Notes: generated by a model from the letters alone, not told the origin. A DNA stretch of 64,000 bases from Paenibacillus sp. XY044 (GCF_002257645.1 NZ_NQMO01000002.1:558001-622000); one strand, 5' to 3'; numbered from the stretch's first letter, positions 44,393 through 53,369 are shown. Numbers and translations: made by a program.

Positions 44393-45073
44393 ATGTTATA
44401 TACAGCCGATCACACGAACCAAATCGCGGCATTTACCGGCAAGCTGTTAAGGGACAGGTTTGGCAAAGGTCCGGAGTCGGTGCATGTATCCGTCGGAAAC
44501 TACGGGATCGCACTCCACATCCGCAATTTTATCGGACCTGTCGAGCGGTTCCTTTTAAACAAAGAAGAAGAGAAGGCGTTTCGGTATACCCGCGAACTGC
44601 TGATGGAGTCTCTGCTTCCCGAATTGAAGGCGTATCTGGAGAAGGAAATGGACATCCGCCTGGAAGAGGTTTACTATGACTGGGGATTACATAACGCTTC
44701 GGGGATCATTGTCGGGCTTACGACCGCCCAAACCATCGAAGCCGAGGATTATGCGGGGCGTGATGAGCTACATAACGAAATCGTCCGGGTAACCGGCATT
44801 GTCCAGAAGGTTCCCCGGAAAGTGTACTCTTGGTGGATGAATTCCAAAACCTTAATTGTCGTTCGGGAAGGATTATTGCTTCTGATCGAGAAGGAATTAA
44901 TTCATACCGGATTTGATGAAGTGCTGCGGACAACGAAGCGAAAGCTCGAGAAGCGACATTTTGAGGAAGATACCCAGCTGGGTCAAATTCTCGGCCGAAA
45001 GATGGCCAATTTATACGTGGACTGGGATTTTGATAAGGATAAAAGCGTGATTGCCTGCACATTCCAGGATTAG
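44393..45073 (+). CDS. Tandem DUF2294 (YbcI-like) protein
   Basis: A 226-residue soluble protein that I read as two copies of the DUF2294 fold. The first is ~10-105 (LLRDRFGKGPESVHVSVGNY, IALHIRNFIGPVERFLLN, YTRELLMESLLPELKAYLEK). The second is ~115-220 (VRVTGIVQKVPRKVYSWWMN, LIVVREGLLLLIEKELIHTG) and is more divergent, having lost the RGP motif. Single-domain members are ~120 residues. I chose ATG 44393, which has AAGGAGAG 8 bases upstream; an ATG at 44336 in the same frame has no ribosome site. No function is known. It is followed by the terminator at 45131-45168. Confidence 0.75.
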   Translation: MLYTADHTNQIAAFTGKLLRDRFGKGPESVHVSVGNYGIALHIRNFIGPVERFLLNKEEEKAFRYTRELLMESLLPELKAYLEKEMDIRLEEVYYDWGLHNASGIIVGLTTAQTIEAEDYAGRDELHNEIVRVTGIVQKVPRKVYSWWMNSKTLIVVREGLLLLIEKELIHTGFDEVLRTTKRKLEKRHFEEDTQLGQILGRKMANLYVDWDFDKDKSVIACTFQD

Positions 45074-45130
45074 GCGGTCACCGGGCGGTAATGGGTCAGA
45101 CATGGATCGATCATGAGCTGAACATGAGCC

Positions 45131-45168
45131 AAAGAAGGAGCTGGAACGCTCCTTCTTTGGCTTTTTTT
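45131..45168 (+). terminator. Terminator just before the receiver-domain gene
   Basis: AAAGAAGGAGC (45131-45141) pairs with GCTCCTTCTTT (45147-45157), followed by GGCTTTTTTT. The T run ends only 7 bases before the AGGAGG (45175-45180) of the next gene, leaving no room for a promoter between them. Confidence 0.85.
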
Positions 45169-45187
45169 CATGGTAGGAGGTTTAATG

Positions 45188-45574
45188 ATGAAGAGCAATT
45201 ATCACATTTTATGCGTGGAGGACAACGGAATAAACATGGCTCTCATGCGGCATATTTTCAAAAAAATTCCTAACGCCACCATGTGGGAGGCAAGTACCGG
45301 GGAGGAAGCCGTAGAACTCGCCACGGCCAGATGCCCTGATCTGATCATCATGGATATTCAGCTGCCCGGAATGAATGGATACGATGCTCTGGCGTACCTT
45401 CAGGCCAACGAGAAGACACGGGCCATCCCGGTGGTGGCCGTCAGTTCTTATGCAATGGAGGCGGATATCGCCAAAGGGAAACAGGCAGGTTTTATCGAAT
45501 ATATTACGAAACCGTTCCACATTAAGTACTTTATTCAGGTGATCGATTCCATTCTCCGGCGACGGCCATTTTGA
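45188..45574 (+). CDS. Stand-alone receiver-domain protein (DivK/CheY-like)
   Basis: A ~128-residue single receiver domain. Acidic pocket in ILCVEDNGIN, phosphoacceptor Asp in LIIMDIQLPGMNGYDALAYL, conserved Ser/Thr position in VAVSSYAM and Lys in EYITKPFHIKYF. No output domain is present, so it acts through protein contacts or as a phosphate sink. AGGAGG lies 4 bases before ATG 45185 and 7 bases before ATG 45188; the latter spacing is better. The partner kinase is not in the neighbourhood. Expression must depend on read-through of the terminator immediately upstream. Confidence 0.9.
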   Translation: MKSNYHILCVEDNGINMALMRHIFKKIPNATMWEASTGEEAVELATARCPDLIIMDIQLPGMNGYDALAYLQANEKTRAIPVVAVSSYAMEADIAKGKQAGFIEYITKPFHIKYFIQVIDSILRRRPF

Positions 45575-45659
45575 AAAAACCACATAACTTTGCATCGGGT
45601 GTGGCATATTACGTTATAGCTTGTAGTGTCCATAAACCAATGCAGGGGGAAATTTCAAG

Positions 45660-46436
45660 ATGAAGCGTTTTGCGTTTGCTGCGGTTGCCGCATTGTTACT
45701 GTGCTGCGGTTTTTTCCCAGAGAAAGCTGCTGCGGACAGCCCATTTCATTTCGGCTTTAAAAAAAGCAGGAACGGTCAGCTTCCTTCCATCAACGAAGAA
45801 GGCTTTAAGGACATTCTGCAAAAGAACGGCGCGATTTTTCTGGGGGATACATCGCAGAAAGAGCTGTATCTGACGTTTGATAACGGATATGAAAACGGGT
45901 TCACGCCTAGAATTTTGGACGTTTTGAAAGAGAAGAAGGTGCCGGCGATCTTTTTCCTGACAGGACATTATGTGAAGGACAAGCCGGAATTGGTAACCCG
46001 GATGGTCACTGAGGGCCATCTGGTGGGCAATCACTCTTGGACGCATCCGGATATGACCCAGATTTCCGACGCTCAGCTCAGGGAAGAGCTGGATAAGGTC
46101 AAGCAGAGCGTTGCCGGAACTACCCGCCAGAAGGCGATGGCTTATGTCCGTCCTCCCCGGGGAATTTTCAGCGATCGTACGCTTGCAGCATCACGTACCG
46201 AAGGTTATACGACGGTATTCTGGTCCGTTGCTTATAAAGACTGGGATGTGAACGACCAAAGAGGAGGCGAGTATGCCTACCGTCAAGTGATGGCGCAGCT
46301 GCATCCGGGAGCGGTCATCCTGCTGCACTCGATTTCGAAGGATAACACGGAGGCGCTTGCCCGGATTATCGACGATGCCCGTAAGCAGGGCTACGAGTTC
46401 AAGAGCTTGGATCAACTGAAGCGGCCAACTTACTAA
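45660..46436 (+). CDS. pdaA: Spore-cortex muramic-lactam deacetylase PdaA
   Basis: A 258-residue exported NodB-family polysaccharide deacetylase. The signal peptide is MKRFAFAAVAALLLCCGFFP with cleavage near AAAD. NodB motifs: TFDNGYENGFTP (PdaA proteins carry Asn where most deacetylases have a second Asp), GNHSWTHPDM, AYVRPPRGIFSDRT and VILLHSIS. PdaA removes the acetyl group during formation of muramic delta-lactam in spore cortex, needed for germination. The gene is monocistronic with a terminator at 46445-46480. The family match is close, so the host is very probably an endospore former. Confidence 0.94.
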   Translation: MKRFAFAAVAALLLCCGFFPEKAAADSPFHFGFKKSRNGQLPSINEEGFKDILQKNGAIFLGDTSQKELYLTFDNGYENGFTPRILDVLKEKKVPAIFFLTGHYVKDKPELVTRMVTEGHLVGNHSWTHPDMTQISDAQLREELDKVKQSVAGTTRQKAMAYVRPPRGIFSDRTLAASRTEGYTTVFWSVAYKDWDVNDQRGGEYAYRQVMAQLHPGAVILLHSISKDNTEALARIIDDARKQGYEFKSLDQLKRPTY

Positions 46437-46444
46437 TCTGATAT

Positions 46445-46480
46445 GAAGACGCCAGGCCAAGATGGCTCGGCGTTTTTTTG
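46445..46480 (+). terminator. Terminator after pdaA
   Basis: ACGCC-GGCC paired with GGCT-GGCGT around a short loop, followed by TTTTTTT. Confidence 0.85.
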
Positions 46481-46617
46481 TGCTCCGCGGCAGCGGTTTT
46501 GGCAAATATTTGTATTTTGTTGTTGATAAAGCACGAATATATGAAACCTTCCCCCCTGATTTCGCGTCTATTCTACGTGGGACTTAGGACCCGAGTTTAA
46601 GAGATGGGGGAAGTGAC

Positions 46618-47772
46618 ATGGAGCGCGCATCGCTGCCCAAACGTTCAACCGTAAGAAACCAACGGCCCGCTCCCAAGGGGACCAAGAAACGGAAAAAGAA
46701 AAAGGGAGGGTTCCTCCGGTTCAGTATACGCCTCTTCTGGAGCCTCGTCCTGATCGGCGGCGCGGCGGCAGCTTGGCTGTTTCTGACGGTATCCGGCAAT
46801 CATTTTCGTTATCTGGTGGCAGATACGCTCATTACGACCCAGCACCGTTACTTGGCCAAATATATCATCGGACAGGATGAGCTCAACCGGCGCGTGACAG
46901 AATACAACAAGCGTTTTGAAGCCATGGGCGTCGAAAAAGACACGCATCAAATCAAGCTGCCGGTGCCGACGGCCTCTGCCGAAGCCGGCAAGGAGACCGA
47001 GAAACCGCAGCCACTGGTGGAGATTGAGGAAGTTTCGGGCAAAGGTTATCACGGCTATGTGATGACCGTTCACGATCCGAAAAAAATCCGCCTGGGCGTT
47101 CCCGCAAAGCGCGGCAAGGGCGAGAAAGTATCGAGCATGGTCAAGCGTTACGGCGCGATCGCCGGCGTGAACGGAGGCGGATTCGCCGATCCGAACTGGA
47201 AAGGGAACGGCTTCAAGCCGATCGGAATCGTTATATCGCAGGGAAAGCTGTATTATAATGGATTGGGAAAAAATGCGACGACCCAGGTTGTAGGCATCGA
47301 CCGGGATGGTAAAATGATCGCCGGCAACTATTCGCTGAAGGAATTGGACCGAATGGGGGTTCAGGAAGCGGTAACCTTTCAGCCGCGGATCATCGTCAAC
47401 GGCAAAGGCCTCATTAAGAATGCCGCCGAAGGCTGGGGCATCGCACCGCGAACTGCCATGGGGCAGCGTGAGGACGGGGCCATCCTGTTCGTCATCATCG
47501 ACGGAAGACAGCCGACTTACAGCGTCGGGGCCAATTTGTACGATGTCCAGCAGATCATGCTGAAGCATGGGGCCGTGATCGCCGCCAATCTGGACGGGGG
47601 GTCCTCTACCGTGCTGGTCAAAGACAATGAGATTGTAAACAAACCGTCGTCGGAATATGGAGAGCGGTATTTGCCCACCTCTTTTCTGGTGTTTGAGCAT
47701 CCAGAGCAGGCGGACATTCCGAATATTTGGGCGGGTCTCAACCCGAAGGATATCGATCCGTCTAAGAAATAA
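46618..47772 (+). CDS. Phosphodiester glycosidase family protein (NAGPA domain)
   Basis: A 384-residue type II membrane protein. A basic Lys/Arg-rich N terminus precedes one TM span at ~40-60 (LFWSLVLIGGAAAAWLFLTV), so the rest lies outside. The NAGPA-like domain is ~170-370: AIAGVNGGGFADPNWKGNG, PIGIVISQGKLYYNG, AVTFQPRIIVNGKG, APRTAMGQREDGAILFVIID, GAVIAANLDGGSSTVLV. Members hydrolyse or bind phosphodiester-linked sugars and are often near exopolysaccharide or wall genes. The specific substrate is unknown. It is a single gene ending at the terminator 47794-47820. Confidence 0.9.
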   Translation: MERASLPKRSTVRNQRPAPKGTKKRKKKKGGFLRFSIRLFWSLVLIGGAAAAWLFLTVSGNHFRYLVADTLITTQHRYLAKYIIGQDELNRRVTEYNKRFEAMGVEKDTHQIKLPVPTASAEAGKETEKPQPLVEIEEVSGKGYHGYVMTVHDPKKIRLGVPAKRGKGEKVSSMVKRYGAIAGVNGGGFADPNWKGNGFKPIGIVISQGKLYYNGLGKNATTQVVGIDRDGKMIAGNYSLKELDRMGVQEAVTFQPRIIVNGKGLIKNAAEGWGIAPRTAMGQREDGAILFVIIDGRQPTYSVGANLYDVQQIMLKHGAVIAANLDGGSSTVLVKDNEIVNKPSSEYGERYLPTSFLVFEHPEQADIPNIWAGLNPKDIDPSKK

Positions 47773-47793
47773 GAAAACGTCTATATCTAAAAG

Positions 47794-47820
47794 AAAAAAA
47801 GCCTGAATTCAGGCTTTTTT
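47794..47820. terminator. Bidirectional terminator between convergent genes
   Basis: AAAAAAGCCTGAATTCAGGC followed by TTTTTT is almost wholly self-complementary and T-rich on both strands. It serves the glycosidase-like gene (+) and overlaps the last codons of the DegV gene (-). Confidence 0.88.
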
Positions 47821-48660
47821 GGAGTAAATGATTCCGATCGTTTTGGCACCGCAGTGAGAGGAAATGACACAGCCGGCATCCGAGAGGGCAACCTCGCGGG
47901 CGCCGGTTTTTTCTTCAAGCAGCTTTTTGATCGCTTCCGCGTCCTCGGCCGCCATGGAATGGGTGACGAAGATGAGGTCGTTGTCCATCTCGCCCTTCTT
48001 GTCCAGCGCATTGTTCACCATCTGCTCGAGCGCTTTTTCCCGCTTACCGCGGACCTTGTAAGCCGGGGTCATTTTCCCGTCGATCACCTTGATGACCGGC
48101 CGGATTTTGAGCAGGCTGCTCATGAAATTCTGCATGCCGGAGCAGCGTCCGCCTTTGTACAGGTATTCCAGCGAATCGATGACGAATTCGGTCTCTACGA
48201 GCGGCTTGACGGACTCGACGATGGCGGCGATTTCACGGGCGCTTTTCCCCTGTTCTGCCGCGGCCACCGCTTTCATGACCAGCAGTCCGATTCCGGTGGT
48301 CAGGTTCCGCGAATCCACGACCGTAATCCGTCCTTCCGGAAACTCCTCGCCCGCGATGAGCGCATTCTGATAAGTCGAGGATAGCTCGGACGACAGGCTG
48401 ATGTAGACGATATCCCGTCCTTCTTCCACAAACGGGGTGAAAGCCGCGATAAAATCGGACGGAGACGGAGCAGCCGTCTTGGGAAGGCTGCCCGTTTGCT
48501 CCACTTTGGCATACAACTCGGGTGTCGTTAAGTCGACTCCATCCCTGTAATTTTGGTCTCCGAACGTAACGTACAGCGGAATAATGCCGATGTCACGGGC
48601 TTTCACCCAATCGGCAGGCAGGTCGCACGTACTGTCGGCGAATATTTTGACATGGGACAT
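47809..48660 (-). CDS. DegV family fatty-acid-binding protein
   Basis: A 283-residue cytoplasmic protein of the DegV/FakB fold that binds a fatty acid and, in FakAB systems, presents it to a FakA kinase. Signatures: KIFADSTCDLPADW at the N terminus, GSLPKTAAPSPSDF, SSELSSTYQNA, VVDSRNLTTGIGLLV, SLEYLYKGGRCSGM and the C-terminal SSHCGAKTIGIIY. AAAAGGTGATC precedes the ATG. The stop lies inside the bidirectional terminator. No fakA-like DAK-domain gene is nearby, so FakB function is a family-level guess. Confidence 0.94.
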   Translation of the reverse strand: MSHVKIFADSTCDLPADWVKARDIGIIPLYVTFGDQNYRDGVDLTTPELYAKVEQTGSLPKTAAPSPSDFIAAFTPFVEEGRDIVYISLSSELSSTYQNALIAGEEFPEGRITVVDSRNLTTGIGLLVMKAVAAAEQGKSAREIAAIVESVKPLVETEFVIDSLEYLYKGGRCSGMQNFMSSLLKIRPVIKVIDGKMTPAYKVRGKREKALEQMVNNALDKKGEMDNDLIFVTHSMAAEDAEAIKKLLEEKTGAREVALSDAGCVISSHCGAKTIGIIYSKKA

Positions 48661-48707
48661 ATGATCACCTTTTCTTCTATTAGACTGCTGGAATGCAAAA
48701 GAGATCG

Positions 48708-49145
48708 CTAGACGGCGACAGAGGTCATGAAGTATATAAAGAACAAGCCAATAATGAGCACGATGACGGCATTCACAATAAGCCCGATGATGGCAAAGAT
48801 CTTTTTGCGGTTTTTAATGGCCGTACCGACAATGCCCAGAATCGTTCCGACCACGTTGACAAGTACTAGTGCGATCATCAGCAGACCGACGACGCCGAGT
48901 CCAAGGACCGCATTGGAATTCGGAGCATCCAGCATGCCCTCTTCCAGATAAGGGGCCATAATGGCGCCTGCTGCTGCGGCACTGACGATGTAACCCAGCA
49001 AACTGACCAGGCCCATGATAAAGGAAGCGATGCCGGGCCCGGAGTGCTTCAGCGCAGCAGGGGGAACGAACGGAGCCTGAGGCGAATAGGGCCCCGGGTT
49101 CTGCTGGAATCCGTCCGGCTGGTGCGGAGGCTGGTTTGAATCCAT
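48708..49145 (-). CDS. DUF4190-type small membrane protein
   Basis: A 145-residue membrane protein: a Gln/Pro-rich cytoplasmic N terminus (MDSNQPPHQPDGFQQNPGPY), then three hydrophobic spans (IASFIMGLVSLLGYIVSAAA, VLGLGVVGLLMIALVLVNVV and AIIGLIVNAVIVLIIGLFFI). The IASFIMGLVSL and GTAIKNRKK-IFAIIGLI pattern matches DUF4190 proteins, of unknown function. ATG 49145 has GGAGAGAG 9 bases upstream; the frame extends upstream without support. Confidence 0.8.
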   Translation of the reverse strand: MDSNQPPHQPDGFQQNPGPYSPQAPFVPPAALKHSGPGIASFIMGLVSLLGYIVSAAAAGAIMAPYLEEGMLDAPNSNAVLGLGVVGLLMIALVLVNVVGTILGIVGTAIKNRKKIFAIIGLIVNAVIVLIIGLFFIYFMTSVAV

Positions 49146-49321
49146 GAAATCACTCTCTCCTTCAAATCGATAGATATGCTTCTTACTTTTCCATAAGATC
49201 CCGTAAAAATCAAGTTGATTTGGGGAGTCGTGAGCTATGGTGGTGGAAAAGGTTACGTCCGATCGGTTAAAATAGGTAACAGTTTGGTAGTAGATAAGGA
49301 ACATCTAAAGGAGTTGTCGAT

Positions 49322-49702
49322 GTGCAGCGCAAATTTATATTGACCGGCGCCCTGATGGCGATGCTGTCCGTGGTGATCGGAGCATTCGGGGCCCACATGC
49401 TGGAACCCATCGTCGGGGAGTCGGCGATGAAGGTATATGAAACCGGGGTTCAGTATCATATGGCGCACGCCTTGGGGATCTTACTGATCGGGATCGTCGC
49501 CGGGTTATGGGGGGATTCGCGCAAGCTGGCCTGGGCCGGATGGCTGCTGCTGGCGGGAATCATTCTGTTTTCCGGAAGCCTGTATGTTCTGGCCATTACG
49601 GGGATCAAAATCCTTGGCGCCATTACGCCGCTTGGCGGCGTCGCCTTCATCATCGGATGGATCTGCCTGATTGCGGAAGCCGTATCGCGCAGACAAGCTT
49701 GA
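49322..49702 (+). CDS. DUF423 membrane protein (YwdK-like)
   Basis: A 126-residue protein with four hydrophobic spans. The N-terminal ALMAMLSVVIGAFGAHMLEP and the middle segment VYETGVQYHMAHALGILLIG, with GSLYVLAITGIKILGAITPL-GG later, are diagnostic of DUF423/YwdK. The start is GTG with AAAGGAG 8 bases upstream. Function unknown. The gene is monocistronic, with a terminator at 49733-49775. Confidence 0.92.
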   Translation: MQRKFILTGALMAMLSVVIGAFGAHMLEPIVGESAMKVYETGVQYHMAHALGILLIGIVAGLWGDSRKLAWAGWLLLAGIILFSGSLYVLAITGIKILGAITPLGGVAFIIGWICLIAEAVSRRQA

Positions 49703-49732
49703 CCCGTCCTCTTATCGGAAAAAGTACAGAAG

Positions 49733-49775
49733 AAAGCCCGCCTTCGGCTTAGTCAGCCGGGGCGGGCTTGTTTTA
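49733..49775 (+). terminator. Terminator after the DUF423 gene
   Basis: AAGCCCGCC (49734-49742) pairs with GGCGGGCTT (49761-49769), followed by GTTTT; it can also serve the convergent gene. Confidence 0.8.
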
Positions 49776-49801
49776 GTAGAAAGTAAAAGCTTCGGAGAAA
49801 C

Positions 49802-50332
49802 CTAGATAACCTCATCCACTTCGTTCAGCTTAAAGGTATAGACCTGTTTCTCATCCACGTGATATACGTTCAGCATCTGATGTTCCTCATCAAAATTAAG
49901 GATTCGGCACGGCATATGAATATGCTGCCCGCCCCGGTTGGCCGTCAGCCGGATCAGCCGGTTGTCGCGGATATAAACCTGAATCCAATCATAGATTTCC
50001 GAACCGCCATGCACCGGGTTTCGGGGCGACTGGCCTTTCGTGCCTTTCCCCGCAGCCGCTGTACGCAGTTCCGGCTCCTTGATCGGAGAAGGGAGAACGG
50101 ACGGACGGGAAGGCTCCTCTTTGGATAGGAGAGATTTGCGCTTGTCCTGAAGCATCGATTCAATCAGCCGCCCCAGTTCAATCCCCGATTTGATGCGAAA
50201 ATCCGCAATATGCCCGTTACCGTTCAGCATGCCTAGGAGTTCTTGCAGTGCCAGGGCATTAGAGGGACTTTTCACTAAGATGTCGACGTTGAACAGAAAA
50301 CCCGATTCGTCATTTGATTGATTGTTGTCCAT
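49802..50332 (-). CDS. Hypothetical protein, 176 residues
   Basis: I do not recognise a family. The protein is soluble and acidic to neutral with three parts: an N-terminal ~55 residues with predicted alternating strand/helix (FLFNVDILVKSPSNALALQE), a basic Pro/Ser-rich linker (~65-100), and a C-terminal ~70 residues of mostly beta pattern (YDWIQVYIRDNRLIRLTANR, HIHMPCRILNFDEEHQMLNV). The ATG has GGGGGA upstream and codon use is like that of its neighbours, so it is a real gene. The C-terminal part looks like a small beta-barrel, but this is only an impression. Confidence 0.75.
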   Translation of the reverse strand: MDNNQSNDESGFLFNVDILVKSPSNALALQELLGMLNGNGHIADFRIKSGIELGRLIESMLQDKRKSLLSKEEPSRPSVLPSPIKEPELRTAAAGKGTKGQSPRNPVHGGSEIYDWIQVYIRDNRLIRLTANRGGQHIHMPCRILNFDEEHQMLNVYHVDEKQVYTFKLNEVDEVI

Positions 50333-50546
50333 GGATCCCCCAAATTATACGTTCAAAAAGTATATGAAAGTGACTAAATAATATCATGAATGCGAATAGA
50401 ATCATAGTCCTAATGTCGGAGTGGACAGCAACTTTGTTCCTATTTATTGAGACGCATTTTCGTCTGGACGTCCGCACAGTCAACCCATTCCCAGGGCGAA
50501 TACAATGATGCTGGATGGATATCACGCCTAGGAGGTGTACAGCTGA

Positions 50547-50849
50547 ATGGTGACCATGGTGCCGATTACCGTCGGGGAGTACAGTTTTGTCGGTGTAGAG
50601 GTCAAGCTGCCCAAGACGACGCTGCTCACAATCAATTCGCCGAAAGGGTACATTATGTGCGGGGCGCTGGATGTGGGACTGCTTAACACCAGACTTTCAG
50701 AGCGAAAAATCATTGCAGGCCGGGCCGTCGGCGTCAAGACGCTTCAGGAGCTGCTAGAAGCGCCGCTGGAGTCGGTGACGACCGAGGCCGAGGCGCTCGG
50801 AATCGTTGCGGGCATGCCCGGGCATGAAGCTCTGTTGAAAATGGTGTAG
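50547..50849 (+). CDS. yunC: DUF1805 protein (YunC-like)
   Basis: A 100-residue cytosolic protein of the DUF1805/YunC family. Conserved stretches: KTTLLTINSPKGYIMCGALD, NTRLSERKIIAGRAVGVKTL and ELLEAPLESVTTEAEALGI. B. subtilis YunC has a known structure but no assigned function. TAGGAGGTG lies upstream of the ATG. In B. subtilis yunC sits near yunD; here the YunD-like gene is 11 kb away at 62080. Confidence 0.92.
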   Translation: MVTMVPITVGEYSFVGVEVKLPKTTLLTINSPKGYIMCGALDVGLLNTRLSERKIIAGRAVGVKTLQELLEAPLESVTTEAEALGIVAGMPGHEALLKMV

Positions 50850-50876
50850 TGGCCTCACGACGCAGACTTGAACGCA

Positions 50877-50906
50877 ATAAGAAAGCCAGCCCGAACAGGG
50901 CTGGCT
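50877..50906 (-). terminator. Terminator of the mtnK-mtnA operon
   Basis: AGCCAGCCC and GGGCTGGCT (50884-50892 and 50898-50906) form a 9-bp stem with a 5-base loop; the T-rich tail is on the minus strand, just past mtnA. Confidence 0.82.
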
Positions 50907-50971
50907 GCGCCGGTAGCAGAGCGGCCGCTCAGGACGCAATGCCCGAACGAAGCCCAATCGGCAGGTGTCCA

Positions 50972-52057
50972 TTAAGCTTGAAAAAGGGCCGCGAGGTGCT
51001 CGGCGAACGGTGCCTTGACGATTCCCTTTTCCGTGATGATGGCAGTTACATATTCGTGAGGTGTGACGTCAAACGCCGGGTTGTAGACTTGGATGCCTTC
51101 GGGAGCGGTTCGTTTCCCGAAGCCCTCGGTAACTTCCGCAGCCGGCCGTTCCTCGATCGGGATGCTTTCCCCTGTAGGCGTATTCAGATCGATCGTCGAC
51201 AACGGGCAGGCGACGTAGAACGGAATGCCGTGAGCTTTGGCCAGTACGGCGAGGCTGTAGGTGCCGATCTTGTTGGCGACGTCGCCGTTGGCGGCCACCC
51301 GGTCGGTGCCGACGATCACCGCCTGCACCCATCCTTTGGCCATGACCATGCCTGCCATGTTATCGCAGAGCAGCGTCACGTCGATTCCGGCCTGCTGCAG
51401 CTCGAAGGCCGTCAGCCGTGCGCCCTGCAGCACCGGGCGCGTCTCATCGGCATACACTTTCAGGTGTATGCCCTGCTCCTGGGCCAAATACATCGGCGCG
51501 GTCGCCGTTCCGTATTTGGCCGTAGCCAGCCCGCCCGCATTGCAGTGGGTGAGCACGCCCATTCCGTCCCGGAACAGGGGCAGTGCATTCTCCCCGATGC
51601 GGCGGCACACTTCCTCGTCTTCCGCTTGAATCGCGTTCGCCTCGGCGAGAAGGGCTTTGTTCAGGTCGGCAACGCTGCCTCCCCGGCCGGCCAATTCATG
51701 CGCTTTCCCTTTCATCCGGTCCAGCGCCCAGAACAGATTGACCGCTGTCGGCCGGGACGTGGCCAGATAGGCGCTGACCTTGACGACATGGTCGTCCCAA
51801 GCGGCGGCATTGCCGCCTTCATATTGGCGCGCCCCGAGCACCACGCCGTAAGCGGCGGCGATGCCGATGGCCGGCGCGCCCCGGACCTTCATCGCATGGA
51901 TCGATTCCCACACGTCTTCCGGCGTGAACAAATCCAGATAGACGATAGTGTCCGGAAGCAGGCGCTGATCCAGGAGGATCAGCCGGTCGCCGCCCCATTG
52001 GACGGAAGTCAGCGGCTCGCTGCGTCGTTGTGTCTTTTCTTGGTTGTCGTTATTCAT
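50972..52057 (-). CDS. mtnA: Methylthioribose-1-phosphate isomerase
   Basis: A 361-residue cytoplasmic enzyme of the eIF2B-like fold that converts 5-methylthioribose-1-phosphate to the ribulose form in methionine salvage. Signatures: [40 protein letters not shown] (containing the catalytic Cys), [20 protein letters not shown] (catalytic Asp) and [20 protein letters not shown]. Its start overlaps the stop of mtnK by four bases. Later salvage genes (mtnW, X, B, D) are not in the window. Confidence 0.97.
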   Translation of the reverse strand: MNNDNQEKTQRRSEPLTSVQWGGDRLILLDQRLLPDTIVYLDLFTPEDVWESIHAMKVRGAPAIGIAAAYGVVLGARQYEGGNAAAWDDHVVKVSAYLATSRPTAVNLFWALDRMKGKAHELAGRGGSVADLNKALLAEANAIQAEDEEVCRRIGENALPLFRDGMGVLTHCNAGGLATAKYGTATAPMYLAQEQGIHLKVYADETRPVLQGARLTAFELQQAGIDVTLLCDNMAGMVMAKGWVQAVIVGTDRVAANGDVANKIGTYSLAVLAKAHGIPFYVACPLSTIDLNTPTGESIPIEERPAAEVTEGFGKRTAPEGIQVYNPAFDVTPHEYVTAIITEKGIVKAPFAEHLAALFQA

Positions 52058-53277
52058 TGTGAAGCTCCTTTAAGCGGCTCGGCTTCTATCACCAGCCGCA
52101 CAATATCTTCGCCGGATTGAATGCTCCGGTTGCCCAGAACGAGCTGTTTGCCAATGGCCAGCGCCGTACGCTGCGCCTTCTTCCGCAGCTTCACGTCTGC
52201 GATGGTATCAATGTCGGCCACATGGGACAGGCCGACGATGCGCCGGATCATTTTGCAGCCGGCGAATCCGCAGGCATCGCGCAGCACCTTGGCCACATAG
52301 GCGTCCTGGTAACCGGGAGCTTTCGCTAACGGGTCCTTGGCATCCTCATCCCACAGCTTGCGGAAGCGGATTTCGAATTCGGACCATACGTCCGAAACCA
52401 TGCGGAGGAGACGCTCTTGATTGCCGAGAACCTCCGATTCGTTGGTATCCCAGCCCGGCCGCGAAGCAAAGTTCAGGAGCAGGTTGCCGATGATGGCACC
52501 GAGGTCAAAGCCCATCGGTCCGTAATAGGCAAACTCGGGATCGATCACTTTGGTCGACTCCGGCGTGACGAAAATGCTGCCGGTATGCAGGTCGCCGTGA
52601 AGCAGTGCTTCGGTCCGGGTCAGGAAGGCTTCCCGGAGCAAGGCGACTTCCAGGTGGAGCTTGCCGTTCTCTCTCAGCTCCTTCGCCTCATCCTCCAGGT
52701 AGTCCGGGTAGTTGTTGTTATCGGACAACCGGTATGGATCGTCAAAGATCAAATCCTCGGTAATTTTGCACAGATCGGGGTTGATGAACTTTCGTACCTG
52801 TTCTTTCTTTTCCTGCGGGTTCAGGAACAGATCCGAAGTATAAAACAGCGTTCTGGCCGTGAATTCGCCGATATGGCGGGCAAACAGGGGATAGGCTTGT
52901 CCTTCGATCAGTCCTTTGCGCATAATCGTGTGGTCGCTCAGGTCTTCCATGACGGTAATCGCCAAGTCATCGTCGTAGGAGAACACCTGCGGCGCCAGCC
53001 CAGGGCACAGACGGTACTGCACTTGAAGCGCTTCGCGTTCAATGCGCGCCCGGTCCAGGGACAGCGGCCAGGATTCCCCGACCACCTTCGCATAAGGAAG
53101 GGCTTGTTTGACAATGATACTTGTATCGCTGTTCCGGTCCGTAATATGGAACACTAAGTTCAGGTTGCCGTCACCGATTTCTTTGCACTCCAGCTGCGCA
53201 TCGGGCGCAAAATGACCCGGAATGCCGCGGACGAGAGAAATGGCGTCTTGGACGGTGAGCGGGTGATATGTGGACAT
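52054..53277 (-). CDS. mtnK: Methylthioribose kinase
   Basis: A ~407-residue kinase with the aminoglycoside-phosphotransferase fold that phosphorylates methylthioribose at C1. It has [17 protein letters not shown] (glycine-rich loop), [15 protein letters not shown] (ATP-site Lys), [15 protein letters not shown] (catalytic loop Asp) and [20 protein letters not shown] (metal Asp and the MtnK-typical region). I chose the ATG at 53277 with GGAGGTG 6 bases upstream; a GTG at 53286 is part of that site. The promoter is close upstream and there is no room for a SAM-I riboswitch. Confidence 0.95.
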   Translation of the reverse strand: MSTYHPLTVQDAISLVRGIPGHFAPDAQLECKEIGDGNLNLVFHITDRNSDTSIIVKQALPYAKVVGESWPLSLDRARIEREALQVQYRLCPGLAPQVFSYDDDLAITVMEDLSDHTIMRKGLIEGQAYPLFARHIGEFTARTLFYTSDLFLNPQEKKEQVRKFINPDLCKITEDLIFDDPYRLSDNNNYPDYLEDEAKELRENGKLHLEVALLREAFLTRTEALLHGDLHTGSIFVTPESTKVIDPEFAYYGPMGFDLGAIIGNLLLNFASRPGWDTNESEVLGNQERLLRMVSDVWSEFEIRFRKLWDEDAKDPLAKAPGYQDAYVAKVLRDACGFAGCKMIRRIVGLSHVADIDTIADVKLRKKAQRTALAIGKQLVLGNRSIQSGEDIVRLVIEAEPLKGASQ

Positions 53278-53340
53278 GGAAGTCACCTCCGTATAATAAG
53301 GAAACCGAATAAAGCCAACTTGTTCACTTGGTTATAAAAC

Positions 53341-53369
53341 AGTATATCGGATTGCCGACCTCTTTTGAA
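53341..53369 (-). promoter_or_regulatory. Candidate sigma-A promoter of mtnK-mtnA
   Basis: On the minus strand: TTCAAA (53364-53369), 17-base spacer, TATACT (53341-53346). It leaves a leader of only ~55 bases before mtnK. Confidence 0.55.
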
